DNA from: Flavobacteriaceae bacterium
GTDB lineage: Bacteria > Bacteroidota > Bacteroidia > Flavobacteriales > Flavobacteriaceae
Assembly (NCBI GenBank): GCA_031277535.1
Contig: JAITMD010000016.1
Location: forward strand, 1 to 64,000
Length of the DNA stretch: 64,000 bases
Direction of reading: 5' to 3'
The notes under the pieces: generated by a model
Databases searched by the model: none
What the model was told of the DNA's origin: nothing
The model's input: the letters and a program-made list of their open reading frames with translations, nothing else
In this document: one piece after another, positions 35,764 through 45,173 of the stretch
Layout: the number at the start of each line of letters is the position of its first letter
Position numbering within the stretch: position 1 is the first letter of the stretch
Position numbers and translations under genes: made by a program

Positions 35764-37833
35764 ATGAACAGAAGACAACAACAAGCAATCACGTTACTTG
35801 TGTGCCTATGTAGCACTGTACTATTGGCACAACAACCCAAGGATACAATACACTCTTTGAAAGAAATTGTGATTGATAAAAACGTGTATAAAGACTTAAT
35901 TCCTGTACAAACTTTAGACGGTAAAAAGCTTGAAAAATTAAATAGTTATAGCGTTGCTGATGCATTGCGATACTTTTCGGGTGTGAAGATAAAAGACTAC
36001 GGAGGAATGGGAGGTCTAAAAACAGTTGATGTGCGAAATATGGGGACGCATCATGTTGGGGTATTTTACAATGGCGTACAGATAGGCAATGCACAAAATG
36101 GTATTGTAGACTTAGGTAAGTTCTCGTTAGATAATGTTGAGACTGTAAAGCTATACAACGGGCAGAGAAGTACAATTTTTCAGTCTGCAAAAGAATATGC
36201 TTCTGCATCGACAGTTTATATACAAACAAAGAAACCTGTTTTTCAAGAAGGAAAGGATGTCAATGTATCAGGGAAATATAAAGCAGGAAGTATACAGTTG
36301 GTAAATCCTTCTGTGCGAACAGATTTTAAAGTTTCGGATCATATTAGCACTACAATAAGTGCTGAATATATGTATTCTAATGGGAACTATAAGTTTCGAC
36401 AAAAAAAGCATAATATAGATGGTAGTGTGGCATATGATACGATTGGACATCGATTGAACTCGGATATTGAAGCTTATCGCATTGAGAACAGTTGGTTTGG
36501 AAAAACGGATAAAGATAATTGGCAAGCTAATTTATATTACTATCAATCAGATAGAGGCCTTCCAGGTGCAGTGATTAAAAAGAGTGATACAACTATAGAA
36601 ACTGAAAAAATCAATGAGCGTCAAGGTGATAAAAACTTTATGGCGCAAGCAGAGTGGACAAGGTATGTGTCTGATAAGTATCAGTTTTTATTAAAAGGGA
36701 AGTATGCTTATGATGAAATGCATTATCTGTCTCGTAAAACAGTAGGCTTTCAGGGAGAAGAAGTAACGTATAATCCCCAATTTGACAATACCTTTTTTCA
36801 ACAAGAATACTTTGTGTCTGTTTCTCATTTATACAAGATTACACCTATTTGGGAATTATCATTAGCAACAGATTTACAATACAACAAGCTGAATGCAACG
36901 CGAAAAGGACAGGGTACACCCTTTGCCTACCCAGAACGCTTTACGTTTTATACTGCGCTTGCAACAAGTGTAAATTTGGGTAAAGTAAAGGCTCAAGCAA
37001 ATGTTTTGGGGACTTTTACTAAAGAAAAAGTGAGGGTAAACTATCAGGCTCCTGATCGATCAATCTTTACACCTTCGATATTTGTAAACTACAAACCGTT
37101 TGATTCTGAAAATCTAAATATACATACCTATTACAAACAAACTTATAGATTACCTACGTTCAACGATTTGTACTATACGCAAATGGGAACGGCTAATCTA
37201 AAACCTGAGAATGCAAAACAAGTGAACTTTGGATTTACTTATGGTAAGGACTTTGAAAATAGTGTTTGGAAAGAAGCACATTTATCTGTAGAAAGTTATT
37301 ATGCTAATATTACAGACAAAATAATAGCTACCCCTACCTCGAGTATGATGCGTTGGATGATGACTAACTTGGGTAAGGTACAGAACTATGGAATAGAATC
37401 GTCTATAGGAACAACCATAACGCCATCGAAAGATTGGCAATTGGGAGTAAATGTTACTTATGAATATACCGTAGCTAAAGATAAAAGTACAACACTATAT
37501 GGACAGCCTTCATACTATGGTGATCAGATTCCGTACGCTCCTTGGCACTCTGGGTCTACAGTTGTGAATTTGGATTACAAAGATTGGTCGTTGAACTATA
37601 GTTTTATCTATGTAGGGAAAAGATACAATGGCAATAAAAATAATATTACTCGAAACGAAATACAACCTTGGTATACACATGATTTGTCTTTGCAGAAAAG
37701 CTTTGCTTGGCGTGAGTATAAATTTAAAGGAAGTATAGAAGCTAATAATTTAGCGAATCAATACTATGAGGTGGTAACAAACTTTCCAATGCCTGGACGT
37801 AACTTCCGTTTTACATTAAGTTTTGAATTATGA
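35764..37833 (+). CDS. btuB: TonB-dependent vitamin B12 receptor BtuB
   Basis: A 689-aa outer-membrane receptor with a signal peptide ending LLAQ. The plug domain (about residues 45-165) shows KLEKLNSYSVADALRYFSGVKIKDYGG and VDVRNMGTHHVGVFYNGVQIG; a 22-strand barrel follows and ends in an aromatic-terminated strand (NFRFTLSFEL). Substrate assignment comes from the cobalamin riboswitch directly upstream and the BtuG-like gene overlapping its stop by 4 bases. It would import cobalamin for MetH and other B12 enzymes. Confidence 0.93.
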   Translation: MNRRQQQAITLLVCLCSTVLLAQQPKDTIHSLKEIVIDKNVYKDLIPVQTLDGKKLEKLNSYSVADALRYFSGVKIKDYGGMGGLKTVDVRNMGTHHVGVFYNGVQIGNAQNGIVDLGKFSLDNVETVKLYNGQRSTIFQSAKEYASASTVYIQTKKPVFQEGKDVNVSGKYKAGSIQLVNPSVRTDFKVSDHISTTISAEYMYSNGNYKFRQKKHNIDGSVAYDTIGHRLNSDIEAYRIENSWFGKTDKDNWQANLYYYQSDRGLPGAVIKKSDTTIETEKINERQGDKNFMAQAEWTRYVSDKYQFLLKGKYAYDEMHYLSRKTVGFQGEEVTYNPQFDNTFFQQEYFVSVSHLYKITPIWELSLATDLQYNKLNATRKGQGTPFAYPERFTFYTALATSVNLGKVKAQANVLGTFTKEKVRVNYQAPDRSIFTPSIFVNYKPFDSENLNIHTYYKQTYRLPTFNDLYYTQMGTANLKPENAKQVNFGFTYGKDFENSVWKEAHLSVESYYANITDKIIATPTSSMMRWMMTNLGKVQNYGIESSIGTTITPSKDWQLGVNVTYEYTVAKDKSTTLYGQPSYYGDQIPYAPWHSGSTVVNLDYKDWSLNYSFIYVGKRYNGNKNNITRNEIQPWYTHDLSLQKSFAWREYKFKGSIEANNLANQYYEVVTNFPMPGRNFRFTLSFEL

Positions 37834-38966
37834 GAATGAAAAATATACTTCTACTTGCTGCTGTTTTGTTTACAGTGATAAGTTGTAGAAAAGATGAAAT
37901 GATTTTCTTGTCAGATAGTTCTGAAGTATCTATTCCTGTTGCTACAGAAAAATATAGTGGTTTCTATCTATTGAATGAGGGAAATATGGGAATGAATAGA
38001 GCTTCGATAGACCTGTTTGAATATGATAAAGGATTGTATACCAGAGATATATTTTCAGAGCGAAATCCTTCTATTACCAAGGAGTTAGGAGACGTAGGAA
38101 ATGATATTAAGATTTATGGTAGAAAGGTGTATGCAACCATTAATGTATCAAACTTTGTGGAAGTATTTGATGTTGAAACAGGAAAACACATTAAGCAAAT
38201 ACATGTTCCCAACTGTCGTTATTTAGCTTTTAAAGATGGTAAGGCGTATGTGAGTTCTTATGCTGGTAAAGTAGAAATAGATCCCAATGCTGAACGTGGT
38301 TTTGTAGCAGAGATAGATACTTTGTCACTTGAAGTAACTCGTAAAGTAGTGGTTGGCTATCAACCAGAAGAGATGGTGATAAAAGGCAATAAACTTTATG
38401 TGGCAAACTCAGGAGGATATCGCGTTCCCAATTATGACACAACAGTATCTGTAGTGGATATTCCAAGTTTTAAAGAAGTGAAAAAAATTGATGTTGCAAT
38501 TAACTTACATCGCATGCAAATGGATCGTAAGGGAGATATTTATGTGTCTTCGAGAGGAGATCACAATGATATTGCACCTAACCTATTTGTGATTGATTCA
38601 AATACAGATGAAGTGAAACAGAATCTAAATATTCCTGTATCAAATATGACGATAGATGATAATAAGTTGTATTACTACGCTACTCCATATAAACATAGTA
38701 CTGGAGGTACAACTGTAAGCTATGGTATTTTAAATACAGATTCTAAGCAAGTTATTACCAATAACATTATTAAAGATGGTACAGAAAAAGGAATATTGAT
38801 TCCGTATGGAATTGCTGTTAATCCAGAAACGAAAGAAATATTCATGACCGATGCACAGGATTATGTAGGTACCGGATTTGTGTACTGCTATAGTCCAGAT
38901 GGTATTTTAAGATGGAAAACAACAGGAGGAAATATTCCTGCACATATCGCATTTATTAAGAAATAA
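37830..38966 (+). CDS. btuG: BtuG-like beta-propeller B12-binding surface lipoprotein
   Basis: A 378-aa lipoprotein (lipobox VISC at residue about 20). The mature part is a YncE/DUF5074-like propeller with blade motifs FYLLNEGNMGMNRASIDLFEY, NVSNFVEVFDVETGKHI, AFKDGKAYVSSYAG and GNKLYVANSGG. BtuG of Bacteroides is a propeller lipoprotein that caps BtuB and hands over cobalamin with extreme affinity. The 4-base overlap with btuB here (ATGA) implies coupled synthesis of a BtuB-BtuG pair. Binding itself is inferred from homology in wording and from context. Confidence 0.85.
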   Translation: MRMKNILLLAAVLFTVISCRKDEMIFLSDSSEVSIPVATEKYSGFYLLNEGNMGMNRASIDLFEYDKGLYTRDIFSERNPSITKELGDVGNDIKIYGRKVYATINVSNFVEVFDVETGKHIKQIHVPNCRYLAFKDGKAYVSSYAGKVEIDPNAERGFVAEIDTLSLEVTRKVVVGYQPEEMVIKGNKLYVANSGGYRVPNYDTTVSVVDIPSFKEVKKIDVAINLHRMQMDRKGDIYVSSRGDHNDIAPNLFVIDSNTDEVKQNLNIPVSNMTIDDNKLYYYATPYKHSTGGTTVSYGILNTDSKQVITNNIIKDGTEKGILIPYGIAVNPETKEIFMTDAQDYVGTGFVYCYSPDGILRWKTTGGNIPAHIAFIKK

Positions 38967-38980
38967 CTAACTAATTTATA

Positions 38981-40210
38981 ATGAAAACCAACAAATTAAG
39001 ATTAAGCACTATTGCTGCATTATGTTTTTCTTCAGTAGCTTTTTATAGCTGCTCAAGTGATGATAATTCATCAACTACAGATCCTGTGGATCCGATAAAT
39101 AATGCTCTAAATTTAGAAGCAAATTATCAAGTAGATAGAAGCAAATTGGTATTTGTAAAACCAGAATTAAAATCTTTTTCGGAACCAACTTTATCTTGGA
39201 AAGTAATCAAGTATGAAGGAGTTGATAAAGATTCTCTTATCAGTAATGAAAAACAATTAGACTTTGTGTCTTTAAAAGCAGGAAGATATACTATTGCAGT
39301 AGAAGCGAAAGACAATAAAACAGCGGTTAAGCATCAATTTGATATTGTAGTAAATAAAGAGGCTAAAGAATATAGTGCAAAGATTGCTAAGGTATTTGAA
39401 TATCTTCCGTCTTATGGTCAGTTTGTGAATGATTTACCTAAATACGAGCCAGGGGATACACAAGAAATTATGAATAAAAAAGCTGAAAATAGCTTGATGA
39501 AAGACAATATGATTTCACTTGGAGGATTTGGAGGATATGTTGTTTTTGGATTTGACCATACTATCGTGAATGTTCCAGGAAAAAGAGATTTTAAAGTATT
39601 AGGTAATGCTTTTAAAAATAGCTCTGAACCAGGCATCATTATGGTTGCTTATGATAAGAATAAAAATGGTAAACCAGATGAAGATGAATGGTATGAAATA
39701 GCTGGTAGCGAATACAATCATCCAGAAACAATTCGCAACTATGAAATAACATTTTATAAACCTTCTGCTGAATTAGATGCAAAAGAAGGTGATTTTGAAG
39801 AGTATGTAAAATTCAAAAATAATAAGGGACAAGAAGGGTACAAACCGAAAAATAGATTTCACAAGCAAAGTTATTATCCGCTTTGGGTAAAAGAATCATC
39901 TTTAACTTTCAAAGGAAGCAAACTGCGCAACAATGCAAAAGATACAAGTGGAAATGGTTCATATTGGGTATTGCCTGAGTTTGAATATGGTTATGTGGAT
40001 AATCATCCAAATAATCATGATGAGTCTGCTTTTGACATTAGTTGGGCTGTAGATAAAAAAGGAAATAAGGTACACCTGCCAGGTATTGATTTTATTAAAG
40101 TTTATACTGCATTGGATCAAGAAGCAGGATGGTTAGGAGAAACCTCTACAGAAGTAGCAGGTGCAAGTGACTTACACTTGCAAGGAATATCTATAGAAAC
40201 GAGAAAATAA
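38981..40210 (+). CDS. B12-operon surface lipoprotein, PKD-like N-terminus
   Basis: A 409-aa lipoprotein (SVAFYSC lipobox, SSDDNSSTTD tether). An Ig/PKD-like domain (about residues 45-130, LSWKVIKYEG...AGRYTIAVEAKDN) precedes a larger domain with GGFGGYVVFGFDHTIVN and a calcium-binding-like loop DKNKNGKPDEDEWYEIAGSEY. It is the third gene of the riboswitch-controlled operon. Proteins of this kind are often next to DUF5074 genes in Bacteroidota; a role in cobalamin capture is likely but unproven. Confidence 0.75.
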   Translation: MKTNKLRLSTIAALCFSSVAFYSCSSDDNSSTTDPVDPINNALNLEANYQVDRSKLVFVKPELKSFSEPTLSWKVIKYEGVDKDSLISNEKQLDFVSLKAGRYTIAVEAKDNKTAVKHQFDIVVNKEAKEYSAKIAKVFEYLPSYGQFVNDLPKYEPGDTQEIMNKKAENSLMKDNMISLGGFGGYVVFGFDHTIVNVPGKRDFKVLGNAFKNSSEPGIIMVAYDKNKNGKPDEDEWYEIAGSEYNHPETIRNYEITFYKPSAELDAKEGDFEEYVKFKNNKGQEGYKPKNRFHKQSYYPLWVKESSLTFKGSKLRNNAKDTSGNGSYWVLPEFEYGYVDNHPNNHDESAFDISWAVDKKGNKVHLPGIDFIKVYTALDQEAGWLGETSTEVAGASDLHLQGISIETRK

Positions 40211-40217
40211 TAGAGGT

Positions 40218-41306
40218 ATGAAAAATAGATTATTTAAATTGGGAATCTACTTATTCTTAGGAATAGGTATTTTAGGAACAACTTTTACAAGTTGTTCAAG
40301 TGATGATAATAGTGTATCTAATATTGCTGTAGAAAAAGGAAACTATGAATCTCTTACGAAACAAGAGTTAGTAATAGATCCTCAAATAAAAAATGCAAAT
40401 GCCTTGTACACTTGGTTTGACCATACATCAAACATAGTGATTTCGAAAGAAGAAGTACTTAAACATACTTTTGATAAGCCTGGACAATATAGATTGTCAT
40501 TAAAAGTACAGAACAACAATCAAGTAGAAATGTTTATGTACAATGTGGTTGTAAAAAAATCTGTTGATTACAACTATGTTACTTTGGACTTATCTACTTT
40601 TGATTTGTCTAAAGGAGTGAATGCGCAAGGTGGGAAGATTTGGGAAAAAACTTATATCGATAAAACATTACTTAACCACCAAATATTTACGTTTTCACAT
40701 ACATCTGAGTATCCTGCTACATGGGACGGTTTTACAGTGTCGAATGTAAAAGATAATAAAAATTATAACGAAAGTGGATCTGCAGGTTTTATTGAGAATC
40801 AATGGGGAGCAATGCCTAAAGGAGGTATAAAAGGAGAAGGAAGTCCTTTTATAATCGGATATTGGGCCTACTATGGAAAAGATTGGCAAGCAACTAAGGG
40901 GGTGTTTGAAGAAAATAAATATGCTAATTGGGTTAAAATTGGTGATGGTAAAGATTCTTATAAAGCTGTAAATATCTCTATTGCAAATCACCCATGGCCT
41001 TACTATGGTATCTTATATGGAGATTCATTTGCTCGTAAGTTTAAAAAAGGAGATTATTTTAAAATAATGATTTATGGTGTAGATAAAGAGAATAAAATTA
41101 AAGCTACTCCAGTTACTCATTACTTAGCAGACTTTAGAGGTGATAAATTGGTAATGTCTACTGATTGGTCTAAAATAGATTTATCTTCTTTGGGTGAAGT
41201 AAGTTATTTAGTGTTTCAAATGGAAACTACAGATGCAGGAGATTATGGACCAAATACAGCTGTTTATTTCTGTATGGATGCATTAACTGTTGATAAGATA
41301 GAGTAA
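40218..41306 (+). CDS. DUF4465 surface lipoprotein, copy 1
   Basis: A 362-aa lipoprotein with lipobox TFTSC and a SSDD tether. An Ig/PKD-like N-terminal domain (to about residue 115) is followed by a DUF4465 domain with the marks WDGFTVSNVKDN, FIENQWGAM, GDSFARKFKKGDYFKIMIYG, THYLADFRGD, DWSKIDLSSLGEVSYLVF and NTAVYFCMDAL. DUF4465 proteins occur in Bacteroidota B12 loci, and I recall that one group (BtuH) binds cobalamin. It starts 7 bases after the preceding gene. A tandem paralog follows. Confidence 0.82.
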   Translation: MKNRLFKLGIYLFLGIGILGTTFTSCSSDDNSVSNIAVEKGNYESLTKQELVIDPQIKNANALYTWFDHTSNIVISKEEVLKHTFDKPGQYRLSLKVQNNNQVEMFMYNVVVKKSVDYNYVTLDLSTFDLSKGVNAQGGKIWEKTYIDKTLLNHQIFTFSHTSEYPATWDGFTVSNVKDNKNYNESGSAGFIENQWGAMPKGGIKGEGSPFIIGYWAYYGKDWQATKGVFEENKYANWVKIGDGKDSYKAVNISIANHPWPYYGILYGDSFARKFKKGDYFKIMIYGVDKENKIKATPVTHYLADFRGDKLVMSTDWSKIDLSSLGEVSYLVFQMETTDAGDYGPNTAVYFCMDALTVDKIE

Positions 41307-41328
41307 TAGAAATACTATCATTTTATAC

Positions 41329-41365
41329 AATAGGCTATCTCTACATGAAATAGCCTATTTTTTAT
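41329..41365 (+). terminator. Hairpin between the two DUF4465 genes
   Basis: A 10-bp perfect stem AATAGGCTAT/ATAGCCTATT (41329-41338 with 41350-41359) followed by T6. It would end or attenuate transcription before the second DUF4465 copy. Confidence 0.8.
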
Positions 41366-41388
41366 TTATAATTAAAACAAACGAAGAC

Positions 41389-42486
41389 ATGAAAAACAAA
41401 CTACACAAACTGGGAATCTATTTATTCTTAGGAGTTGGTATTTTAGGAACAACCTTTACAAGCTGTTCAAGTGATGACACTAATGGTGTAACGAATATTG
41501 CTGTAGAGAAAGGAAGTTATGAATCTCTTACAAAACAAGAATTAGTAATTGATCCACAAATTAAAAATGTTAATGCTCTTTATACGTGGTTTGATCATAC
41601 TTCAAATACTGTAATTTCAAAAGAAGAAGTACTTAAGCATACTTTTAATGAACCTGGAGAGTATAAATTATCATTAAAAATCGCATACAACAATGAGGTT
41701 GAGTTGTATGTTTACAAAGTAACTGTATCAAAATCTATTGATTATAATTACGTTACCTTAGATTTATCTACTTTTGACCTGTCTGATGGTACAGTAACTA
41801 CAGGAGGAAAAATATGGAAAGATACATTTACAGAAGATGCAGAGCTAAAATCAGGTATTTTTAGTTTTAAACACATTGCCTATCCAGATATGTACACTTG
41901 GATGGGATTCACTGTATCAAATAGTACTGATAATACAAATCAATACACTACAGACGAAGGGTGGTTAACTAATCAATGGGGGACAATGGCACAAGGGGCT
42001 GTAAATGGAAAAGGAAAACCATTCTTAGTCTCTTTTGCGGATCACAAACCACACCCAAGTTTATTAGACCCAAATAAAACAATTGCGGTTGATCGTTTTT
42101 CATCTGTTGTAACATTAGATGATACACAAGGAAGGTATAAAGCTGTTAGTACACAGTTTGCTATTAGTCCTTGGGCATATTATGGTATTACTGAAGGAGA
42201 TTCATTTGCTCGTAAATTTAAAAAAGGAGATTATTTTGCCATTCATATTTATGGAGTAGATAAAAATAAAAAACTAACATCTGCAAAACCTGTAACACAT
42301 TATTTTGTTGATTTTAGAGATGGAGTAAACAAAATCAATACAGATTGGAGTAAGGTAGATTTATCATCGTTAGGGGAGGTTAAATATCTTTTATTTTTCT
42401 TAGAAACTACTGATGTAGGAGATTGGGGAGCTAATACGGCTTTATATTATACTATGGATGAATTAACAGTTGATAAAATTGAATAA
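41389..42486 (+). CDS. DUF4465 surface lipoprotein, copy 2
   Basis: A 365-aa paralog of the preceding gene. The first 130 residues are nearly identical (KLGIYLFLG.GILGTTFTSC, IAVEKGxYESLTKQELVIDPQIKN); the DUF4465 half has diverged, including an insert (FADHKPHPSLLDPNKTIAVD) and HYFVDFRDG for HYLADFRGD. The pattern suggests a recent duplication with conversion or selection at the 5' end and divergence in the ligand-facing domain. A terminator lies between the two copies, so expression levels may differ. Confidence 0.82.
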   Translation: MKNKLHKLGIYLFLGVGILGTTFTSCSSDDTNGVTNIAVEKGSYESLTKQELVIDPQIKNVNALYTWFDHTSNTVISKEEVLKHTFNEPGEYKLSLKIAYNNEVELYVYKVTVSKSIDYNYVTLDLSTFDLSDGTVTTGGKIWKDTFTEDAELKSGIFSFKHIAYPDMYTWMGFTVSNSTDNTNQYTTDEGWLTNQWGTMAQGAVNGKGKPFLVSFADHKPHPSLLDPNKTIAVDRFSSVVTLDDTQGRYKAVSTQFAISPWAYYGITEGDSFARKFKKGDYFAIHIYGVDKNKKLTSAKPVTHYFVDFRDGVNKINTDWSKVDLSSLGEVKYLLFFLETTDVGDWGANTALYYTMDELTVDKIE

Positions 42487-42505
42487 TTTTTCAGACAATA
42501 AAGAG

Positions 42506-42530
42506 AGTAGCTTTTATAGCTACTTTTTTT
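42506..42530 (+). terminator. Intrinsic terminator of the B12 operon
   Basis: A 7-bp perfect stem AGTAGCT/AGCTACT (42506-42512 with 42518-42524) followed by T7, 20 bases after the last gene. Confidence 0.85.
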
Positions 42531-42560
42531 ATTTGTGGAAGTTGAGTTTCTCAAGAGAGA

Positions 42561-43061
42561 TTAAAACCATACATGACTATTATTCCATATGATACTAATG
42601 CCTAATCCAATAAATACTAGTGCTACAATTAGCTTCATAAATGTGGATGCTAAAAAACCTAAGAAAGATCCTGTAGCAGCTTTTAAGGCTCTATTATGAT
42701 CTGTAGAGTTGTATATGATTTCACCAATAAATGCACCTACAAAAGGCCCGATTATAAAACCAAATGGAATAGGAGCAAGGATACCTATAAGCAAACCTAT
42801 ATTGGTTCCCCATACGCCATATTTGCTGCCGCCAAATCGCTTGGTTCCTTGTGCAGGAATGAGGTAGTCAAGAACAGATACAAGTAACATTACAATAAAA
42901 GATCCCCAAAGTATCCATGGATTAATTACTACACCTGTTGTAAAGTTCAAAACTAATATACCAAACCAACTAAGTGGTAGGCCTGGTAAAGCAGGTAATA
43001 CGCTACCAATAAGTCCTATTATTAGTAAGGCTAAACTCAACAGTAATAGTAAATATTCCAT
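42561..43061 (-). CDS. DUF456 membrane protein
   Basis: A 166-aa integral membrane protein with four to five hydrophobic helices and the DUF456 pattern: LIGLIGSVLPALPGLPLSWFGILVLNF at the start, then DYLIPAQGTKRFGGSKYGVWG and GPFVGAFIGEIIYN. Glycine-rich helix pairs are typical. Function unknown. Divergent from the next lipoprotein. Confidence 0.9.
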   Translation of the reverse strand: MEYLLLLLSLALLIIGLIGSVLPALPGLPLSWFGILVLNFTTGVVINPWILWGSFIVMLLVSVLDYLIPAQGTKRFGGSKYGVWGTNIGLLIGILAPIPFGFIIGPFVGAFIGEIIYNSTDHNRALKAATGSFLGFLASTFMKLIVALVFIGLGISIIWNNSHVWF

Positions 43062-43110
43062 TTTGTTTTTTTTTGTACATTTGAGTAACTAAAATACACT
43101 ATTTATTCTT

Positions 43111-43602
43111 ATGAAGAGAATCTTGTTATTTACCTTTCTCATAATTTTAACGGCCTCTTGTCAATGGAATGGAAAAAGCATTCCTGACGAGCAAACGTTG
43201 TTAAAAGAGGAGTTAGATAAAATTGATTGGAAAAGTGTAGATACCTATCCAAGTATTGCATCTTGTGATACATTAGATACTGAAAATAGTAAACGAAATT
43301 GTTTTTTTGATTTGATTACTTCTAATATTCAAACTAAGTTAAATGCTGATACATTGGAAGGGAAGTTTGAAGGAATAGATACTTTAAAAGTTTTGGTTAC
43401 AGTAGATGCAAAATCAACTGTAACTTTTGAATTATATCATTTTCCTGATAGCTTAAGAGAGCGCTTGCCAAAAGTAGATAGTCTTTTGAAAGCAAAAGAT
43501 CCTATGTTACCAACTATGCAGCCAGCAATAAAAAGAGGTATACCAGTTAAATGTAAATTTGTGATTCCTATTGTTCTAAAAAGTGACGAAACAAAAGAAT
43601 AG
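43111..43602 (+). CDS. Small lipoprotein with TonB_C-like C-terminus
   Basis: A 163-aa lipoprotein (MKRILLFTFLIILTASC). Two conserved-looking cysteines lie in SIASCDTLDTENSKRNCFFD. The last 40 residues (KDPMLPTMQPAIKRGIPVKCKFVIPIVLK) read like the final strands of a TonB C-terminal-type domain, related in wording to the secreted cluster at 48.4-53.8 kb. It converges on the flippase-like gene, 5 bases apart. Function unknown. Confidence 0.7.
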   Translation: MKRILLFTFLIILTASCQWNGKSIPDEQTLLKEELDKIDWKSVDTYPSIASCDTLDTENSKRNCFFDLITSNIQTKLNADTLEGKFEGIDTLKVLVTVDAKSTVTFELYHFPDSLRERLPKVDSLLKAKDPMLPTMQPAIKRGIPVKCKFVIPIVLKSDETKE

Positions 43603-43607
43603 CATCA

Positions 43608-44555
43608 TTAAGTCTTTTTACTTTTAATTCGAAATGTAAGTACAAAGTAACTTCCAATACTTATAGGCAATACAATGTTTAATAGCCATATTAGTGTGGC
43701 TACTAATGCAACAATCCATTGATTGACTCCCAAAGCTGTAAAAATAAACATTGCAATACTTCCTTTTACAGCAAATTCCAAAAATTGAAAATTAGGCAAT
43801 GAAGAGGCTATTAAGTATATCGCAGATATAGCACACAAAAGCTGAAAATAAGGAATGTCTACTTTAAATAAGTAATACAATATTACATATTGATGTGTAA
43901 AAGAGACATAGCGCAAGAAAGCTAATAATAGATTTTTACGATGTTTGTGTTTTGGGATTTCATTTAGTAAATTGAGTACTGTTTGTAGGGAATATCCTTT
44001 GATTGTAAAATGACGTATTGAAAATAATAATGTAAGCACAACAGCTATTACACCATAAGTGATAAGTAGATATCGATTGGGAATAATTTGATGGAATTGG
44101 TTTAGAATAGACAATCCCATTAAACCAAAGATTATGGCGTAAATAACTTGTACACCATTACAAACCATATTGAGAAAAATAACTTTAGAAGTATCTTTCT
44201 TATCAAAATATAAAGCTTTACCTGCATACTCTCCAATGCCATTTGGAGTAAATATACCTAAAGTCAAAGCGCTCAAAACTTGTTTGGTAGCTTGTCCAAT
44301 ACTAATTGGACGGATAAGAGAAGATAAGTTTTGCCATTTCAGTATTTCAATAAATCGATTAGAAAAAGTAAGGCACAACAATAGAAAGATTGAAAAATAA
44401 TTCTCTTGATTAGAAGCTACTTGTAAAAGTGCTTCAAAATCAAGTGTTTTGTCATTAGATAATTGGCTGTATATATAATAAAACGCACTGCATACCACTA
44501 ATATTTTAATTAGAAGTACGAGATATTGCTTAGCTTTGTCTGATAGAAATTTCAT
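43608..44555 (-). CDS. Lysylphosphatidylglycerol synthase TM-region/flippase-like protein
   Basis: A 315-aa polytopic membrane protein with about eight helices, of the UPF0104/LPG_synthase_TM (AglD-like) group. The family marks FSNRFIEILKWQNL and ALTLGIFTPNGIGEYAGKALYF are present. Such proteins are linked to lipid or polyprenyl-sugar handling. It lacks any soluble LysX or glycosyltransferase domain. Divergent from ruvC. Confidence 0.82.
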   Translation of the reverse strand: MKFLSDKAKQYLVLLIKILVVCSAFYYIYSQLSNDKTLDFEALLQVASNQENYFSIFLLLCLTFSNRFIEILKWQNLSSLIRPISIGQATKQVLSALTLGIFTPNGIGEYAGKALYFDKKDTSKVIFLNMVCNGVQVIYAIIFGLMGLSILNQFHQIIPNRYLLITYGVIAVVLTLLFSIRHFTIKGYSLQTVLNLLNEIPKHKHRKNLLLAFLRYVSFTHQYVILYYLFKVDIPYFQLLCAISAIYLIASSLPNFQFLEFAVKGSIAMFIFTALGVNQWIVALVATLIWLLNIVLPISIGSYFVLTFRIKSKKT

Positions 44556-44615
44556 TACTGCAAATTACACGATTATTTGTGGTACAAATGGTATTGTATA
44601 GAAAAAATTAAGAAG

Positions 44616-45173
44616 TTGATAGTAGATAGAGTTATATTAGGAATAGATCCGGGTACCAATATTATGGGGTTTGGATTGATAAGAGTTGTAAATAAAAAGA
44701 TGGAGTTTTTACAGCTTAATGAACTATTATTGTCAAAATATGCAGATAAGTATACTCGTCTAAAACTTATATTTGAGCGAACTATAGAATTAATAGATAC
44801 GCATCATCCAGATGAGATAGCTATAGAGGCACCCTTTTTAGGTAAAAATGCTCAGTCTATGTTAACGCTTGGTCGTGCACAAGGTGTAGCTATGGCTGCT
44901 GCGTTATCGCGCAGTATACCTGTAACAGAGTATGAACCAAAGAAAATAAAAATGGCAGTGACAGGTAACGGAAATGCAAGTAAAGAACAAGTAGCAAAGA
45001 TGCTACAACAGTTGTTACCAACTTTTAAAGAGCTACCTAAAAACTTGGATAGTACAGATGGATTAGCAGCAGCAGTATGTCATTACTTTAATTCAGGACG
45101 TGTGACTGTAGGAGCAAGTTATAGTGGATGGGATGCTTTTGTCAAACAAAATCAAAATAGAATTAAAAAGTAA
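44616..45173 (+). CDS. ruvC: Holliday junction resolvase RuvC (TTG start)
   Basis: A 185-aa RuvC with catalytic acidic residues in ILGIDPGT, AIEAPF and STDGLAAAVCHY, and the family stretch MLTLGRAQGVAMAAALSR. It cuts four-way junctions with RuvAB. There is no ATG near the conserved N-terminus: the most plausible start is TTG at 44616, giving MIVDRVILGIDPGT; a longer frame begins with another TTG at 44577. The stop overlaps the hemW ATG by one base (TAATG). Confidence 0.93.
   Translation: MIVDRVILGIDPGTNIMGFGLIRVVNKKMEFLQLNELLLSKYADKYTRLKLIFERTIELIDTHHPDEIAIEAPFLGKNAQSMLTLGRAQGVAMAAALSRSIPVTEYEPKKIKMAVTGNGNASKEQVAKMLQQLLPTFKELPKNLDSTDGLAAAVCHYFNSGRVTVGASYSGWDAFVKQNQNRIKK

Noticed and set aside
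35789..36229. 146-codon minus-strand frame inside btuB
   Set aside because: Antisense shadow of a well-supported receptor gene, with low-complexity His/Tyr/Leu-rich product.
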